Origin: JBBKWU01 sp037969035
Lineage (GTDB): Bacteria; Pseudomonadota; Alphaproteobacteria; Micavibrionales; Micavibrionaceae
Assembly (NCBI GenBank): GCA_037969035.1
Contig: JBBKWU010000002.1
Location: 208,372 to 272,371, forward strand
Reading direction: 5' to 3'
Length of the DNA stretch: 64,000 nt
The notes under the pieces were generated by a model. That model saw only the letters and a program-made list of their open reading frames with translations, was not told the origin of the DNA and did no database searches. The translations under genes were made by a program, and so were the position numbers. This document shows, piece by piece, positions 19,464-31,200 of this stretch (position 1 is the stretch's first letter; each line of letters starts with the position of its first letter).

Positions 19464-19637
19464 AATAAAAAATACAAAGCTGTAATGATTTTATTTATAG
19501 AACATTATTACAGTTGAAAATATAAAAATGGTGGCGCAAGAAGCCTGCCGTTATAATTTCTCTATATGTTTCACATTCAATAAATTGCCGTAAACACTAT
19601 GAAAAATTAATGTGGTGATGTTAATTCCATAATTTTC

Positions 19638-19666
19638 TTGACAGCTTTCCTTCTCGCTCTTAATAC
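19638..19666 (+). promoter_or_regulatory. Candidate sigma-70 promoter of the TelA-like operon
   Basis: A perfect TTGACA at 19638-19643 is followed, after 17 bases, by TAATAC within the AT-rich run TAATACATAAT. Transcription would begin about 60 bases before the ATG at 19739. The minus-10 element is weak, so the exact start is uncertain. The 275-bp spacer holds no gene. Confidence 0.45.
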
Positions 19667-19738
19667 ATAATCACTGTTTTATAAATATGAAAAATATTTG
19701 ATAAGAGTTTTTATCATCTGCATAACGATAGGGAGAGC

Positions 19739-21238
19739 ATGACCATGTTCGGGTTTGGAAACGTAAGTATTCGCACAGCAAAAAACAATGTCGAGGACAT
19801 GATCCGTCTTCAGGACAGCGTTATAAAGGATGTTAAGGCAGAACAAGACCGCCTAACAACTTCCCGCAACCGTGCAAGTCGCGGCATCACCACAGCATTG
19901 CAAACCATTGTATCAGGTGAAATGTCCCGCTATTCAGAATTAAGCAACGTTTCCGAGGCTGCTGGTGCTAACAATAACTTTTTAGCCACTGTTGAACAAT
20001 GGATGAGCGAAGACACTCACAATAGAGCAAGCCGCGCCGCTCTTGTTGCCGAACACGGTGAACGCAATGCCATTGGAACAGAAATCGTAGCCCTGAAGGA
20101 AAACTTGGACATCAGCAAATCCGCAAATCAGGAAGTCGGCAATGAAATTACAGCATGGGACGATACCGCCAAAGCGATCGAAAAATATAACACCACATAC
20201 CCTACGAACCAAATCACACAAGAAAATCATGATGCATTTGAAAAATTCAGCTTTATAAACTGGATGCGCCGCTACACACTCGGCCTTGTGTTTAATTCAC
20301 AAGCAGCGCCCCATGAGGCTCATAAAATCATGGGTGCGTATGATAAAGAATATGGCGACTATTACGAAGATGCGCTGAATATATTCACGCTCCGTAAGGC
20401 GCATGAAGACATTCTTGTGAAACAAGAAGAGCAGCAAGTGCGTTATGACTTACTGAACGGCGTTGCATCGAAAATCGACTCTCTGGACAGCACTTATAAG
20501 GGTCCTGAAAAAATCAGATCTTTGATTTCTGATCAAGTCTATGACTTGGTCAAAGGCAGCAAAAATTTCTGTAAAGCTTTGCTTTCCGCTTTTTCAAATG
20601 ATGAGACAACGCTTCAAGCCGTTACCGCGTCTGCGCGTATGAAAGGTTTGGACAACCTCAAGCCATCACTCGACCAAATGGCGCAAGAAGCGAATGAGAC
20701 AAAAAGAGAATTTAATGAGCCGCTTAATATACTTGAAAAAGGCAACCGTATGATTCCGAACGAGCATATCAACTTTGATTTTTCCTCTGTTGAAAGAAAA
20801 TTCGATGATGCCCGTGAAGAGTTCAGCAGTTCACTAGACAATGTTAAGTCCTACCGTGAGGCGATTGAGCGTTACGAGCCCGTGTCACACGACGTTGATG
20901 TGATGTTCCAAGAGATTGAAACCATGAGCACCGTTGATGAAACCGTAACTGATCGCACATTTGATTTTTCTGATCTAGAGCGTGATGTAAAACATGAGAT
21001 CAGCCAAGAGGAAGCCCGCCTTGCAAAAATAGAACGTCAACGTCAAAAAGCAGCACAGGAAGCACGAGAAGCCGCCCGCGAACAACAAGAGGCACTAAAC
21101 AAAATGTTGAAAGCATCACGCGAGCGCCGCAGCCCTAATATAGGCGGTGGTGGCATCGCAAGAGCACAAAGAACCCAACGCAGTCCTAGCATAGGTGGTG
21201 GAAGCATAGCCAAAGCAAGCAATACGCGTAGACGCTAA
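19739..21238 (+). CDS. Coiled-coil protein of unknown function, first gene of the TelA-like operon
   Basis: This is a 499-residue protein that is mostly charged alpha helix, with no signal peptide or membrane segment. It is probably cytoplasmic and elongated. The ATG at 19739 lies six bases after GGGAG. Near the C-terminus (about 410-460) it has a Glu/Arg/Gln-rich coiled coil (RQRQKAAQEAREAAREQQEA). Then comes a basic tail with two copies of a short repeat (RSPNIGGGGIARA and RSPSIGGGSIAKA). TelA-family genes elsewhere often pair with an XpaC-like coiled-coil protein, but I see no membrane anchor to support XpaC here. I do not recognise the family. Confidence 0.8.
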   Translation: MTMFGFGNVSIRTAKNNVEDMIRLQDSVIKDVKAEQDRLTTSRNRASRGITTALQTIVSGEMSRYSELSNVSEAAGANNNFLATVEQWMSEDTHNRASRAALVAEHGERNAIGTEIVALKENLDISKSANQEVGNEITAWDDTAKAIEKYNTTYPTNQITQENHDAFEKFSFINWMRRYTLGLVFNSQAAPHEAHKIMGAYDKEYGDYYEDALNIFTLRKAHEDILVKQEEQQVRYDLLNGVASKIDSLDSTYKGPEKIRSLISDQVYDLVKGSKNFCKALLSAFSNDETTLQAVTASARMKGLDNLKPSLDQMAQEANETKREFNEPLNILEKGNRMIPNEHINFDFSSVERKFDDAREEFSSSLDNVKSYREAIERYEPVSHDVDVMFQEIETMSTVDETVTDRTFDFSDLERDVKHEISQEEARLAKIERQRQKAAQEAREAAREQQEALNKMLKASRERRSPNIGGGGIARAQRTQRSPSIGGGSIAKASNTRRR

Positions 21239-21273
21239 CATTCATACAAACAAATTTAACAGGAGAACATAAA

Positions 21274-22599
21274 ATGTCAGAAACAGATAAAACACTAACA
21301 ACAACAAGCATTTTCGCCGACGTTTCCGGCACCAAAGAAAAAGCCAAGCTCAATCGCGATATCGTTGATTACGCGACAGCCGATGCTGAAACCAAAGCTC
21401 GCATGGACGATTTGATCGCAACGCTTAAAATTGACGATTTAAACTCCGTTACAACATTTGCAAAAGAGCCGAGTGAAACACTTGGCGATGTGGCGGATGG
21501 TATTATCAAGGAAATCCAAAGCTCAAACTCTTTCCTTGCCCCATTCGAAGACTTTAAAAAAGCGATCGCGGAATTTGATTTTGAAACAGTTGGCGACATG
21601 GCAAAGCAATATTCAGCCGCTGTCTCTCGCAAATTACAACTTGCAAAGCATAACGGTTTGGTCCGCGGTTTCTTGGGTCTTTTCAGCCGTGGCAAGGGTG
21701 CCTCAATGGATGAAATTCGCTCTGAAATTGATAAAAGCCTTCTGCAACTCGGCGAAGTTATGGCCTCTCTCGAAGAAGCCAGTGACCGCATTCCAAGTAT
21801 CGTGGGTCGTTTGGATGAATTGAAAACATCTTTCACCCATGCTTATAGCGAGTATGGCGTTTACATTGGCGCTGCCCTTGAAAAACTGCGTGAAATGGAA
21901 GAAGAAACAATTCCAGAATTGCAAAAAGAAGCACAAGCTGGAAGCCTATTGAAACAGGAAGAATTGCAAAGCTCTTATATGGTTATGACCATGCTCAACA
22001 AGAAAATCACAAACATGGACAACTTCCACAAACAAAGCATTCTAAACCTAGCCCGCATCCGTGATTTGATGAACGCCATGGGCATGAGCAAATTGAACAT
22101 CGACGAAAAACTAACTGTATCCGAAGGCGAATGGAAAGGCATTTTGGCGACAAATGCCGTTGCTGCCGAAGTCAGTGAAATCGTTGATACTGTGTCCGAT
22201 GCCGATCAATTCTCAAGACAAATCAGAGAACAAGGCGTGAAAGTCGGCGGCATGATCCAGCAAAAAGTTGCTGAAGCCTTCGAAGCTGGTTCTGTTGACG
22301 CGGAAAGAATGGTTGAGTTGCTGAAAGGCAAAGCACAAGACCTTAACAAAGAAGCCGAATACCTTGCAAAATTCAACCAACAGCAAAAAGACGCCCGTGC
22401 AGCACTCGATGCGGCTGGTCGTGAGCTTCTGACTGCGGCGTCTTCTCTCCATGTTCCGCTAAACGATGCCGAAGTGGCCAAGGTTACAGAAGAAGTCAAA
22501 CTTCTGACTTACCAGCCTGAGCTTGTGATGCCTGCGGTTGTGGCTAAAGAGCCTGTAGCGGTTGCGGTCAAGAAAGACGAACCAAAACCAAAATTGTAA
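21274..22599 (+). CDS. TelA-like (toxic anion resistance family) protein
   Basis: This is a 441-residue all-helical cytoplasmic protein, preceded by AGGAGA. The central and C-terminal parts resemble the TelA/KlaA family: a long helical core with YGVYIGAALEKLREMEEE, a QSILNLARIRDLMNAM-like helix and a later W-containing segment (SEGEWKGILATNA), in the order found in TelA. Family members were first tied to tellurite resistance. They occur in stress-response gene sets with VWA, kinase and TerC/TerD proteins, but their biochemical role is not known. The match is distant and rests on pattern reading. It lies 35 bases after the coiled-coil gene and 33 before the next. Confidence 0.55.
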   Translation: MSETDKTLTTTSIFADVSGTKEKAKLNRDIVDYATADAETKARMDDLIATLKIDDLNSVTTFAKEPSETLGDVADGIIKEIQSSNSFLAPFEDFKKAIAEFDFETVGDMAKQYSAAVSRKLQLAKHNGLVRGFLGLFSRGKGASMDEIRSEIDKSLLQLGEVMASLEEASDRIPSIVGRLDELKTSFTHAYSEYGVYIGAALEKLREMEEETIPELQKEAQAGSLLKQEELQSSYMVMTMLNKKITNMDNFHKQSILNLARIRDLMNAMGMSKLNIDEKLTVSEGEWKGILATNAVAAEVSEIVDTVSDADQFSRQIREQGVKVGGMIQQKVAEAFEAGSVDAERMVELLKGKAQDLNKEAEYLAKFNQQQKDARAALDAAGRELLTAASSLHVPLNDAEVAKVTEEVKLLTYQPELVMPAVVAKEPVAVAVKKDEPKPKL

Positions 22600-22632
22600 G
22601 ACATAAATTCAAACGGGAGAGGCTCTACATTA

Positions 22633-24243
22633 ATGGCGAATGATTTATCATTTTCACAATTATTGAAAAGACATTTCAAATCGGCAAGCGATGATGCCGC
22701 CTCTTCCGTTATTCGTAAAACACGGATAGATGCCCGTACACTCGGGTATCCTGATGAACACGACCCGAGCAGTGTTATGTGGCATGGCATGTCACCCGTC
22801 CGCGAAAACGAAGGGAATGATTTATGGCGTCTTGTGATCGTCAAAGAAACACCGAACAAATACCTATCGCAAATTTCTGATAACGAACGTCTGGTTACCG
22901 TCAAAAACACCGATGATGAAGCCATGTCCTTTGAAAAAGCCATGGAACGCCTTGCCATATGGGAGCTCGCGCGCATGATGAAGGGCAACAGCCCCACTCA
23001 AATGCAGCAGCGCAACGATATTGGTCGTCATTATTTCCGCGATCTTGCCCTGCGCCGTGGTTATTTGCTGAGCAGTACAGGCGATATCGTTCCGTTTTCG
23101 GATATTTTTCCAACTGAGTCAGGTAAGTTCCTGAAATCCGATCTTGAAGCGCTCGAAAAATACCGCGCAGAGCTAAGCGGCAGCGATAAACTTGACCAAC
23201 TTATGAGCTCGCAAGAACCGTTTTATGTTGCCGCCGAAGCCGCAACTGACGCAAATGACAACTCCATTCAGGAAGACCTTGAGAGCTTTGGCGAAATTGC
23301 CTTGTTCGAGAAAATGCAATTTTTTTCTGAAATTCTGGTGGAGTACTCAAAAGTACAACTTCGCTATATCGAAGAATTTTACGCACATCCAGACCGTTTT
23401 GCAGATCATTTCGAAGCCCGTAAATCGCTCGCCGATCAACTGAACAATCACGCGTTTTACTTTAACCGTGATCTGATTGACCGCATAAACCACACGCGTT
23501 CACAACTGGCCGAAACCCTTTTCAAATTCTTCCATGTGTCCGAACACGATTGGGATCAAACCATAAATTTCCAAAGCCCCACTATGAAAAAACAATTTAT
23601 GGTGAACCCAGATGCCAAGGAAACCCATGACAATATGACGCGCGAGATTGCTTACCCGCTTGACCGTAAAGACGTGGATCAAATTCTGTTCATTGCCGCA
23701 CGCACGCTTGATTTCTGTCGCGAAATGTTAAAAGACAGCCCGCAAAAAGAAACCCTCGCCCGCCAAGGCTTGTATAAAGCTGAAGACATCAAGGATTTGC
23801 TAAATTTCTTGGATTTGCTGGATGTTAAATATATGTATACGGAACTTGCAGAAGGCGCGATTGCCCTGCCGCACACCAACAGATACCGCGAACTGAAAGC
23901 CCAAAACGAAGGCTTTAAAGCGCGCGTTGGCTATTTGATTGCCAATTTGAAAGACAGCGCGGATTGGTCACCTGCCCAAGAAGCTCAAATCGAGGATTTC
24001 ATTAAAGCCAAATCAGATGTTTATTTGCTTGATCGCGTGCGGGTGCTGCCTGAAAAATTGCGCGCGACCCATCAATATGTTGCGGATTTAATTCTACCGA
24101 AACCGCATCAACTCAGCTTTGATTTACATGTCGCAGAAACAACAGCCGCAGATCGCTATAAACGCGCAGCACCAACACGCAAAACGGCAACAAGCGAAGA
24201 GAAAAAACCCAAAGGCGGGTTCTGGAATAAACTCGGCTTTTAA
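22633..24243 (+). CDS. Conserved-looking cytoplasmic protein of unknown function in the TelA-like operon
   Basis: This is a 536-residue, mostly helical soluble protein with no signal peptide or membrane segment. A GGGAGAGG site precedes the ATG. Visible points include an N-terminal stretch with many Asp/Arg (about 20-60), a HYFRDLALRRGYLLSS segment (about 137-152) and a C-terminal basic tail ending KKPKGGFWNKLGF. That tail ends in the short aromatic-basic tip often seen on membrane-associating proteins. I recognise no domain or catalytic motif. Tight spacing on both sides makes it part of the four-gene operon. Confidence 0.75.
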   Translation: MANDLSFSQLLKRHFKSASDDAASSVIRKTRIDARTLGYPDEHDPSSVMWHGMSPVRENEGNDLWRLVIVKETPNKYLSQISDNERLVTVKNTDDEAMSFEKAMERLAIWELARMMKGNSPTQMQQRNDIGRHYFRDLALRRGYLLSSTGDIVPFSDIFPTESGKFLKSDLEALEKYRAELSGSDKLDQLMSSQEPFYVAAEAATDANDNSIQEDLESFGEIALFEKMQFFSEILVEYSKVQLRYIEEFYAHPDRFADHFEARKSLADQLNNHAFYFNRDLIDRINHTRSQLAETLFKFFHVSEHDWDQTINFQSPTMKKQFMVNPDAKETHDNMTREIAYPLDRKDVDQILFIAARTLDFCREMLKDSPQKETLARQGLYKAEDIKDLLNFLDLLDVKYMYTELAEGAIALPHTNRYRELKAQNEGFKARVGYLIANLKDSADWSPAQEAQIEDFIKAKSDVYLLDRVRVLPEKLRATHQYVADLILPKPHQLSFDLHVAETTAADRYKRAAPTRKTATSEEKKPKGGFWNKLGF

Positions 24244-24282
24244 TAATGAATAACAACGAACGAACACATAAGGAAAAAAATC

Positions 24283-25239
24283 ATGGCTACATTTAATAAA
24301 CGTCCAAGAGATGACAAAGGCGCTGGCAAAATCAAACTCGGCGAAGATGTACAGTTGCCCGCGGAAACAACAGCCAAAGGCGCGAACAAAACTGTAATTT
24401 TTGGCGGCATTGGTGCTTTGGCCGTTGCTGGCCTAGCCGCGGCTTTCTTTATGTCATCAGACGTAGAAGAGCCAACACCAACAACCCAACACACAACCGT
24501 AACACCACCACAAGCAACAAAGCCGAATGTTATCGTGCCACAAACACCGCCTGTGGTTGTCGTGCCACCTGCACCGACACAGCCGATCATCACTGTGCAA
24601 AGCGCAACCGAACGGGTAAACGAAAAAATTGCGGCGATTTACGATCACGATAGCTGCCTTTATGAAGCCTTTGTATCCGCAAATGGTCGTGAAGTGCGCG
24701 AAGGATCTGATTTCAACCACTTCACATGCCTCTATGATTTTGGCGGTGTTGGTGTGTTGATCACAGAAGGCGAATTTGCAGGAACACGCGTCGGATTTTT
24801 CCCGCGCGAGGGACGCGAAGGCCTTGTTTTTGTCGAACACGTTGCCGAGCAATCAATCGGCGATGATGGCCGCACAACCGAATTTCACCGCTTGCAACAT
24901 ACAGACCGTGAACGCACAGAAACGTCCATGGCGCGCCCTGTTCGTACAGGTGACGGTGTCTATATTGCTGAAAACGCCGACAGGTTTACAAAAACCGTTC
25001 GCGTTGACGGCAGCAACGTTAATGCCTTTATACTGGCTGGCGACCCTGCGTCAGGGCGATTTGAAATTGAAATCCCTAACGGTGATTATTACCAAATCGA
25101 CCTAACAACCGGTGATTTCACAGCCGATAGCCTATTTATGAACTGCCGTAACTATGTTTACGGTGAAGAGGCTTACTGCCCGCGTGATAACTTCCAACCT
25201 ATAAAGGGTGTAATGCCTACAGTTATGACCCCACGCTAA
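24283..25239 (+). CDS. Membrane-anchored periplasmic protein of unknown function, last gene of the TelA-like operon
   Basis: This is a 318-residue protein: about 36 cytoplasmic residues, one transmembrane helix (about 39-58, IFGGIGALAVAGLAAAFFM), a Pro/Thr/Val-rich linker (60-105), then a periplasmic beta-rich domain. The domain has four cysteines (two near 125-148, two near 285-296), which probably form disulphides. The linker would let the domain reach across the periplasm. No family is recognised. A GGAAAAAAATC site precedes the ATG, and 39 bases separate it from the previous gene. The RTX gene converges on it 50 bases further on. Confidence 0.75.
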   Translation: MATFNKRPRDDKGAGKIKLGEDVQLPAETTAKGANKTVIFGGIGALAVAGLAAAFFMSSDVEEPTPTTQHTTVTPPQATKPNVIVPQTPPVVVVPPAPTQPIITVQSATERVNEKIAAIYDHDSCLYEAFVSANGREVREGSDFNHFTCLYDFGGVGVLITEGEFAGTRVGFFPREGREGLVFVEHVAEQSIGDDGRTTEFHRLQHTDRERTETSMARPVRTGDGVYIAENADRFTKTVRVDGSNVNAFILAGDPASGRFEIEIPNGDYYQIDLTTGDFTADSLFMNCRNYVYGEEAYCPRDNFQPIKGVMPTVMTPR

Positions 25240-25289
25240 TCGCATTTATAGGAAATTACAAAAGTACGCCAGAGAATTTAGGAAGCACT

Positions 25290-28200
25290 TTAACTTATGA
25301 TCAACATGCCTGTTATTTCATGGAAAGCTTCGTCTGTCAGACCCGTAATACCATTTAATGTAGCAACAACTGTTGCTGCACCGAAACTCGCGCTACCTGT
25401 TGTATCAACGCGAAGATCGGAATTACCGCCGCTATTGGTTATTTGCACAAAATCAGTTATCGCTTCGGTTAATGGATCATAGCCCGTCAATAAATCGGAT
25501 AAATCTAGTTTGTCAATCTGCGCATTAAAGTTGTAAACCGTATCCACATTCGCTGCGCCTCTATCGCTGAACACAAATATATCCATCCCGCTGGAGCCGT
25601 AAAGAGCATCATTGCCAGTGCCACCTGCGATCGTTGTAAATGTTATAGAGCCCATATCGTAAGACAGCACAACAAGGCCGTTACCGCCGTTAAAGCCGTT
25701 ACTATCTAACGCACCGCCTGTGCCACCGACCCCAACGCCCGTGATATAATAAGGATCATTTTGGAATGGTGTTAAACCAGCAGCACCTGTGTTTGTTGTT
25801 CCCGTGGCACTCCCATCAATATGATTTGAGCCACCGCCACCGCCTGCGCCAGAGGTATTGCCGCCGTTACTCGCTGTACCGCCGCCGCCGCCATAATAGC
25901 CAGCACCGCCACCACCGCCACCTGCACGGCCAAGACTTGTGGATGCTTGTCCGCCTTCACCGCCGCCGTTAATGCCTGCTGCACCCCCCGCTGTGGCTGT
26001 GGGCGGATTAGAATCACCACCAAGACCACCAGAAAGAGCAGCCCCATTAGTTCCCGCAATCGTAGAGCCATTGTTGCCGCCACCTGCTGCGCCGCCGGCA
26101 ACTTGCGTGCCGCCTTGGCCTGCGCCAACGCTGCCGCCACCGCCCGTGCCTGAAGATCCTGATAAACCGCCCGATGCACCGCCCGCGCCACCATCTGGTG
26201 CGCCGCCTGTGTTATCACCGCCACCACCGCCGCCACCTGCACTGGCAACAAACAGCGCGTTCGCCTGGGTAATGCTTGTGTCAAACACACCTGAATAACC
26301 GCCGCCGCCGCCGCCCGTACCCTCAGCATTACCGCCGCCGCCAGTATAAAGACCCTGACCACCACCGCCACCTACAGCAATAGCAAGCGTATCACCGCTG
26401 GAAACAGCTATTGTGCCTTCAACATATCCTGCGCCACCACCAGCACCGCCAGCATTATTATCACCACCACCGCCACCACCGCCACCACCGCCCCAAGCCG
26501 TGACATCGATTGATGTAATGCCTGTTGGCAAGGTGTATGTATCGGTTCCCGCAATGGTAAAGAAATGCGTGATTGTGCCGTCCATATTCAAAATTGCTTC
26601 GGAGTTTGCTGATATGATGCTGCTAATCGCGACGCTTAATGTAGAACCTGAATTAACAGTGTCATTGCCGGCACCAGAATTCAAAATCCATGGGGAATTT
26701 GTTAGTGTAATCGTATCGTTACCGCTGCTGCCTGTAAAAATTTCAAATCCTGTCACGGTTCCTGTTGTCAGATTGATTGTCGTGGCATTAGTTAGAACAA
26801 TTGTATCTGTACCCGCGCCACCCGTTAAGGATTCTCCTGCCGCAAAGTTGCCATTGGCAAGGTTTACCGTATCATTACCATTACCCGCATTAATAATATC
26901 AGCACCCGCGCCGCCCGTAATAACATCACTGCCATCACCACCATTAATCGTATCGACACCGCTGCCCCCTGTTATGGTATCGCCCGATGCACTACCCGTA
27001 ATGGTAAAGCCCTCTGTTTGACCAGAGAGAGAAATTGTGACCGCCGCAGCCGCCGTAGATGCAGAAATGTTTTCGACACCCGAAATAGAACCATTTGTGT
27101 TACCGAGTGTGTTTAAATCAGTCGAAGTCGAGGTAATATTGATTGTGTCGCTCCCGCCCGCACCAAGATTGATCGTCCCGCCACCAATGATAATGGCATT
27201 GAGCTGCGCGCCTGTTAACGTAATAGCATCATTTCCAGCTGTCCCAATTAAATTACCTGTTTCCGCGCTCGTAAATGTTGGTGTTCCTAACGCAGATATA
27301 TTACCCGTCGCGATAACATTTAGTACATCCGTGCCGCCACCCATATCAATCGCCGTAAAACCTGCCCACTGGCTAGCCGATAATGTGATGGTATCGTTAC
27401 CGCCACTGCCCGTAAATGTTTCAACGGATGTAAGCGTTCCGGTTGAAAAATCGATGGTAGAAGCCACAAACAACAAAATACTGTCAGTGCCTATGCCGCC
27501 ATCAACCACTTCTCCTGCAGCCCAATGACCATTAACATAGAGAAATGCATCATCGCCTGCACCGCCATTAATCATGTCTGAACCAGCAAATCCCGCCAAC
27601 AGGTCATTACCGCCGCCACCGTTAATTGTATCGTTGCCTGATCCTGAGAGCACAATATCGCCAAAGTTACCGCCTGTGATAATAAAGTTTTCGGTTTGTC
27701 CCGTTACCCTTATATCCACTGCGCCAGTCGCACCAGCGGCGGAAATTTGCTCTAACCCCAAAATAGACGCATCAGTATTGCCCAAAACATTTAGCTCTGC
27801 CGATGTTGAGGTCAGGTTCATTACATCATTTGCGCCCGTATCAAAATTGATAATCCCTGTGCCTTCCAGTATCGCGTCAAGCTGCGCGCCGGTCAGGGTT
27901 GCATTATCATTGCCGGTGGTGCCGATATAGTTACCTGTTTCAAGCCCTGTGACAGTTGGTACAGCGCTTGCGGAAATATCACCTGTTGCGAGGACATTGA
28001 TAATGTCTGTGCCACCCGCCATGTCGATGGATGTAAACCCTGCCCATTGTGTGTCACTGAGCGTTACCGTGTCATTACCCGCACTGCCTGTTAATGCTTC
28101 AACCGTATTGATCGTACCGATTGTGAAATCAACGGTCATCGCCGCGCCCAAAAGTATTACATCCGTATCCGCACCACCTGTTAAAGACTCTCCCGCCGCA

Positions 28201-31200
28201 AAATCACCACTCAGTAAAAATAGAGTGTCATCGCCCGCGCCGCCGTCTACCGTATCTGCGCCAAGGTAAGCGAGTATAGTATCATTCCCCGCGCCACCAT
28301 TAATAATATCGTTGCCTAGACCACTGACCAGAACATCGTCAAAATTACCGCCGATGAATGTCAGATTTTCGGTTTGCCCTAACGTTACAATCGTAACGGC
28401 TGCCGTTGCCAAGGCCGCAGAAACAATTTCCACGCCTTGGATAGAGGCATCGGTATTTCCTAATGCATTTAGATCAGCCGAGGTCGAGGTAATATTTATC
28501 GTGTCAGACGCACCAGCGCCCAAATTGATCGTCCCTGTACCTTGAATAATCGCGTCAAGCTGCGCCCCTGTAAGGGTGACAGAATTATTATTACCATCAC
28601 CAACAAGATTGCCTGTTTCCACATTGCTGACTGTCGGCAAGCTCAACGCAGAAATATTGCTGCCATCTGCGAACACGTTCATAACATCTGTGCCGCCCGC
28701 TAAGTTAATCGTTGTAAACGATCCAAAATGCGCGGCATTCATGGTTACGTTATCGTTACCTGAACTACCCGTCAGTAATTCAATCGTGGCAATCGTGCCC
28801 GTTGATAAATTGATTGTGGTGGCATTGGTCAGAACAATTCCATCTGTCCCTGCACCACCCGTTAAGGACTCTCCGGCGGCAAAATCATTATTGGCAAGGT
28901 TAATCGTATCATTTCCATCACCGCCATCAATAATATCAACGCCCGCACCGCCTGTGATTGTGTCATTGCCCGCATTACCCATGATAACATTCGCGCCCGC
29001 ATTACCTGTCAGCGTGTCATTAAAGCCTGAGCCTGTCAGGTTTTCAAAGTTTAAAAGCGTATCATTGCCCGCGCCGCCACTAGCTGTTCCTGACGTAAGG
29101 TTGGCCGTTACACCGCTTCCCGCGTTCGCATACGAAGCTGTATCTATGCCTGCGCCACCATTTAACGTGTCATTGCCGTTCATACCTTCGATAATATCGT
29201 TCCCGCCGCGCCCATCAATCGTGTTGTTACCGTTATCGCCTGTTACAACATCATCAAAATTTGTAACTTCAAGACGCTCAATGCTTATCAAGGTATCAGA
29301 ACCACCATCGCCATCATTGGATACAACACCCGTCAACAGATTAACATTAACGCCCGAAGCAGCACCCGCGTATGTCACAAAATCTGTGCCTGTACCGCCG
29401 TTTAAGATGTCGTTCCCCGCACCACCGACGAGTGTGTCATTTCCGGCATCACCATTCAATGTGTCGTTTCCAGCACCACCAAACAACACATCGTTATCAT
29501 CCCCACCGTTCAGCGTATCATTGCCGCCATAGCCGTAAATAATATCATCACCCGCACCACCGCTCAGAACATCCGCAGCATTATCGTTGTTCATCAAGCC
29601 CGCATCCCACTCGATGATATAATCATGCGTATCGCCCGCGTTTCTGTCATCCCACGTCACATCATTCGCGCCACCATTGAACCACATCGTCGCGTAAACT
29701 TGCGCGCCGCCTGAGTTGTTGGGCTGACCACCGCCCCAGTTTTCGTACAAATTATTTGTGGACGTGCCTGCGCTACTAAACTGAATACCCGCCTCAGCTC
29801 CATCGGCCCAGCGCCAAATCTGATCAACTTCCAAATCTGTCGCGCTCAACCAAACACGGTTACCGCCTGCCCCTGTTGAGCTATCCGCCCCATTTGCATC
29901 GGCCAAATCAAAAATAAACTGGTTTTCTGCATCACTTGAAATAACAACCATGTGACCATTCACGCCGTTTAAAGTGCTAGCAAGGGCATTTGTGCGTGCT
30001 GTATCCCAAGTCACAGAGGAGTTGACGAATTGATAAAAAGAGTTCGTTTCCTGCGAGAAAACAACATTCGGATTAGCACGTAAAATGGCCGAAACTTGAT
30101 AAGCATCTAATCCATGACCGTGAATAATATCGTTCCCCGCGCCACCATCAATAATATCCGCACCCGCGCCACCGACCAAAATATCAACACCGTTGCCGCC
30201 ATTAATCGTATCAACACCCGCATCACCGTAAATGATATCGTTATTATCGCCACCATTGATCGTATCGTTATCAGCACCGCCGTAAATAATATCATTACCC
30301 GCGCCGCCATCTATCGTATCAGCACCAGCATCCCCCATGATCAAGTCATCGCCAGCCTCACCGTATATTGCATCATTTCCTGCGCCGCCGCTCATCAGAT
30401 CGTTTTCGGTGCCGCCATACATCGTATCATTACCCGCGCCCCCCAACAGCCGGTCAGCACCGCCATCACCATACAAAATGTCATCACCGGCATCACCGGT
30501 CAGCCGGTCATCACCCGCCTCACCATACAAAATGTCATTTCCATCGCCGCCTGCTAAAATATCATCGCCCGTGCCGCCGTTTAATGTGTCGTTCCCTGCG
30601 GCACCAATCAAAATGTCATTATCAGCCTGACCATAAAGTAAGTCATCACCGGCATCACCCACCAGATAATCATCGCCTGCCCCACCGATTATAATGTCGT
30701 TATCATCACCGCCGAACAGATAATCATTGCCTGTGCCGCCATTAATGGCATCATCATCCGCCAAGCCGCGAATTCTGTCGTTACCGCCGCCGCCGTCAAT
30801 GACGTCTGCGTTTCCGGTGCCTGTTATATTATCATCACCGCCTGTGCCTGTTTGTGTTGTTGTTCCTAAATCCGCAGCTGTCGGCTCGACACGGCCAAAA
30901 AGATGGTCGGTATTCGCGATGTTCTGATTGGATGATTGCCCTTGAGACAACATTATGGCGCTAAGGTCTGTTGCACTAACCGTCTGTCCGTTCACGCGCA
31001 CATTTTCGAGCGTCACAACATCTGACGGATCGCCCGTGCCACCATTAAAACGGAATGAAAGAGAAGAAGGATAATTTGCAAGATCTGAATCCAGTGTGAA
31101 AAACAGAATATCCGAACCAACGCCTGTTTGCGCCGTAATAACGGCTGAAGACACAACAACCCCGCCCACCAGAACTTCTAGTGTCGGATTTGCACCACCC

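Noticed and set aside
26160..26500. GCC/GCC-type runs that look like a simple-sequence or CRISPR-like repeat
   Set aside because: They code for the Gly-rich domain in frame and have no spacer-repeat spacing; no CRISPR array is present in the window.
25766..30927. Many plus-strand open frames rich in Pro, Ser and Val across the RTX gene
   Set aside because: They are the complement of glycine- and aspartate-rich repeats on the minus strand; low-complexity coding DNA leaves the antisense frames open.
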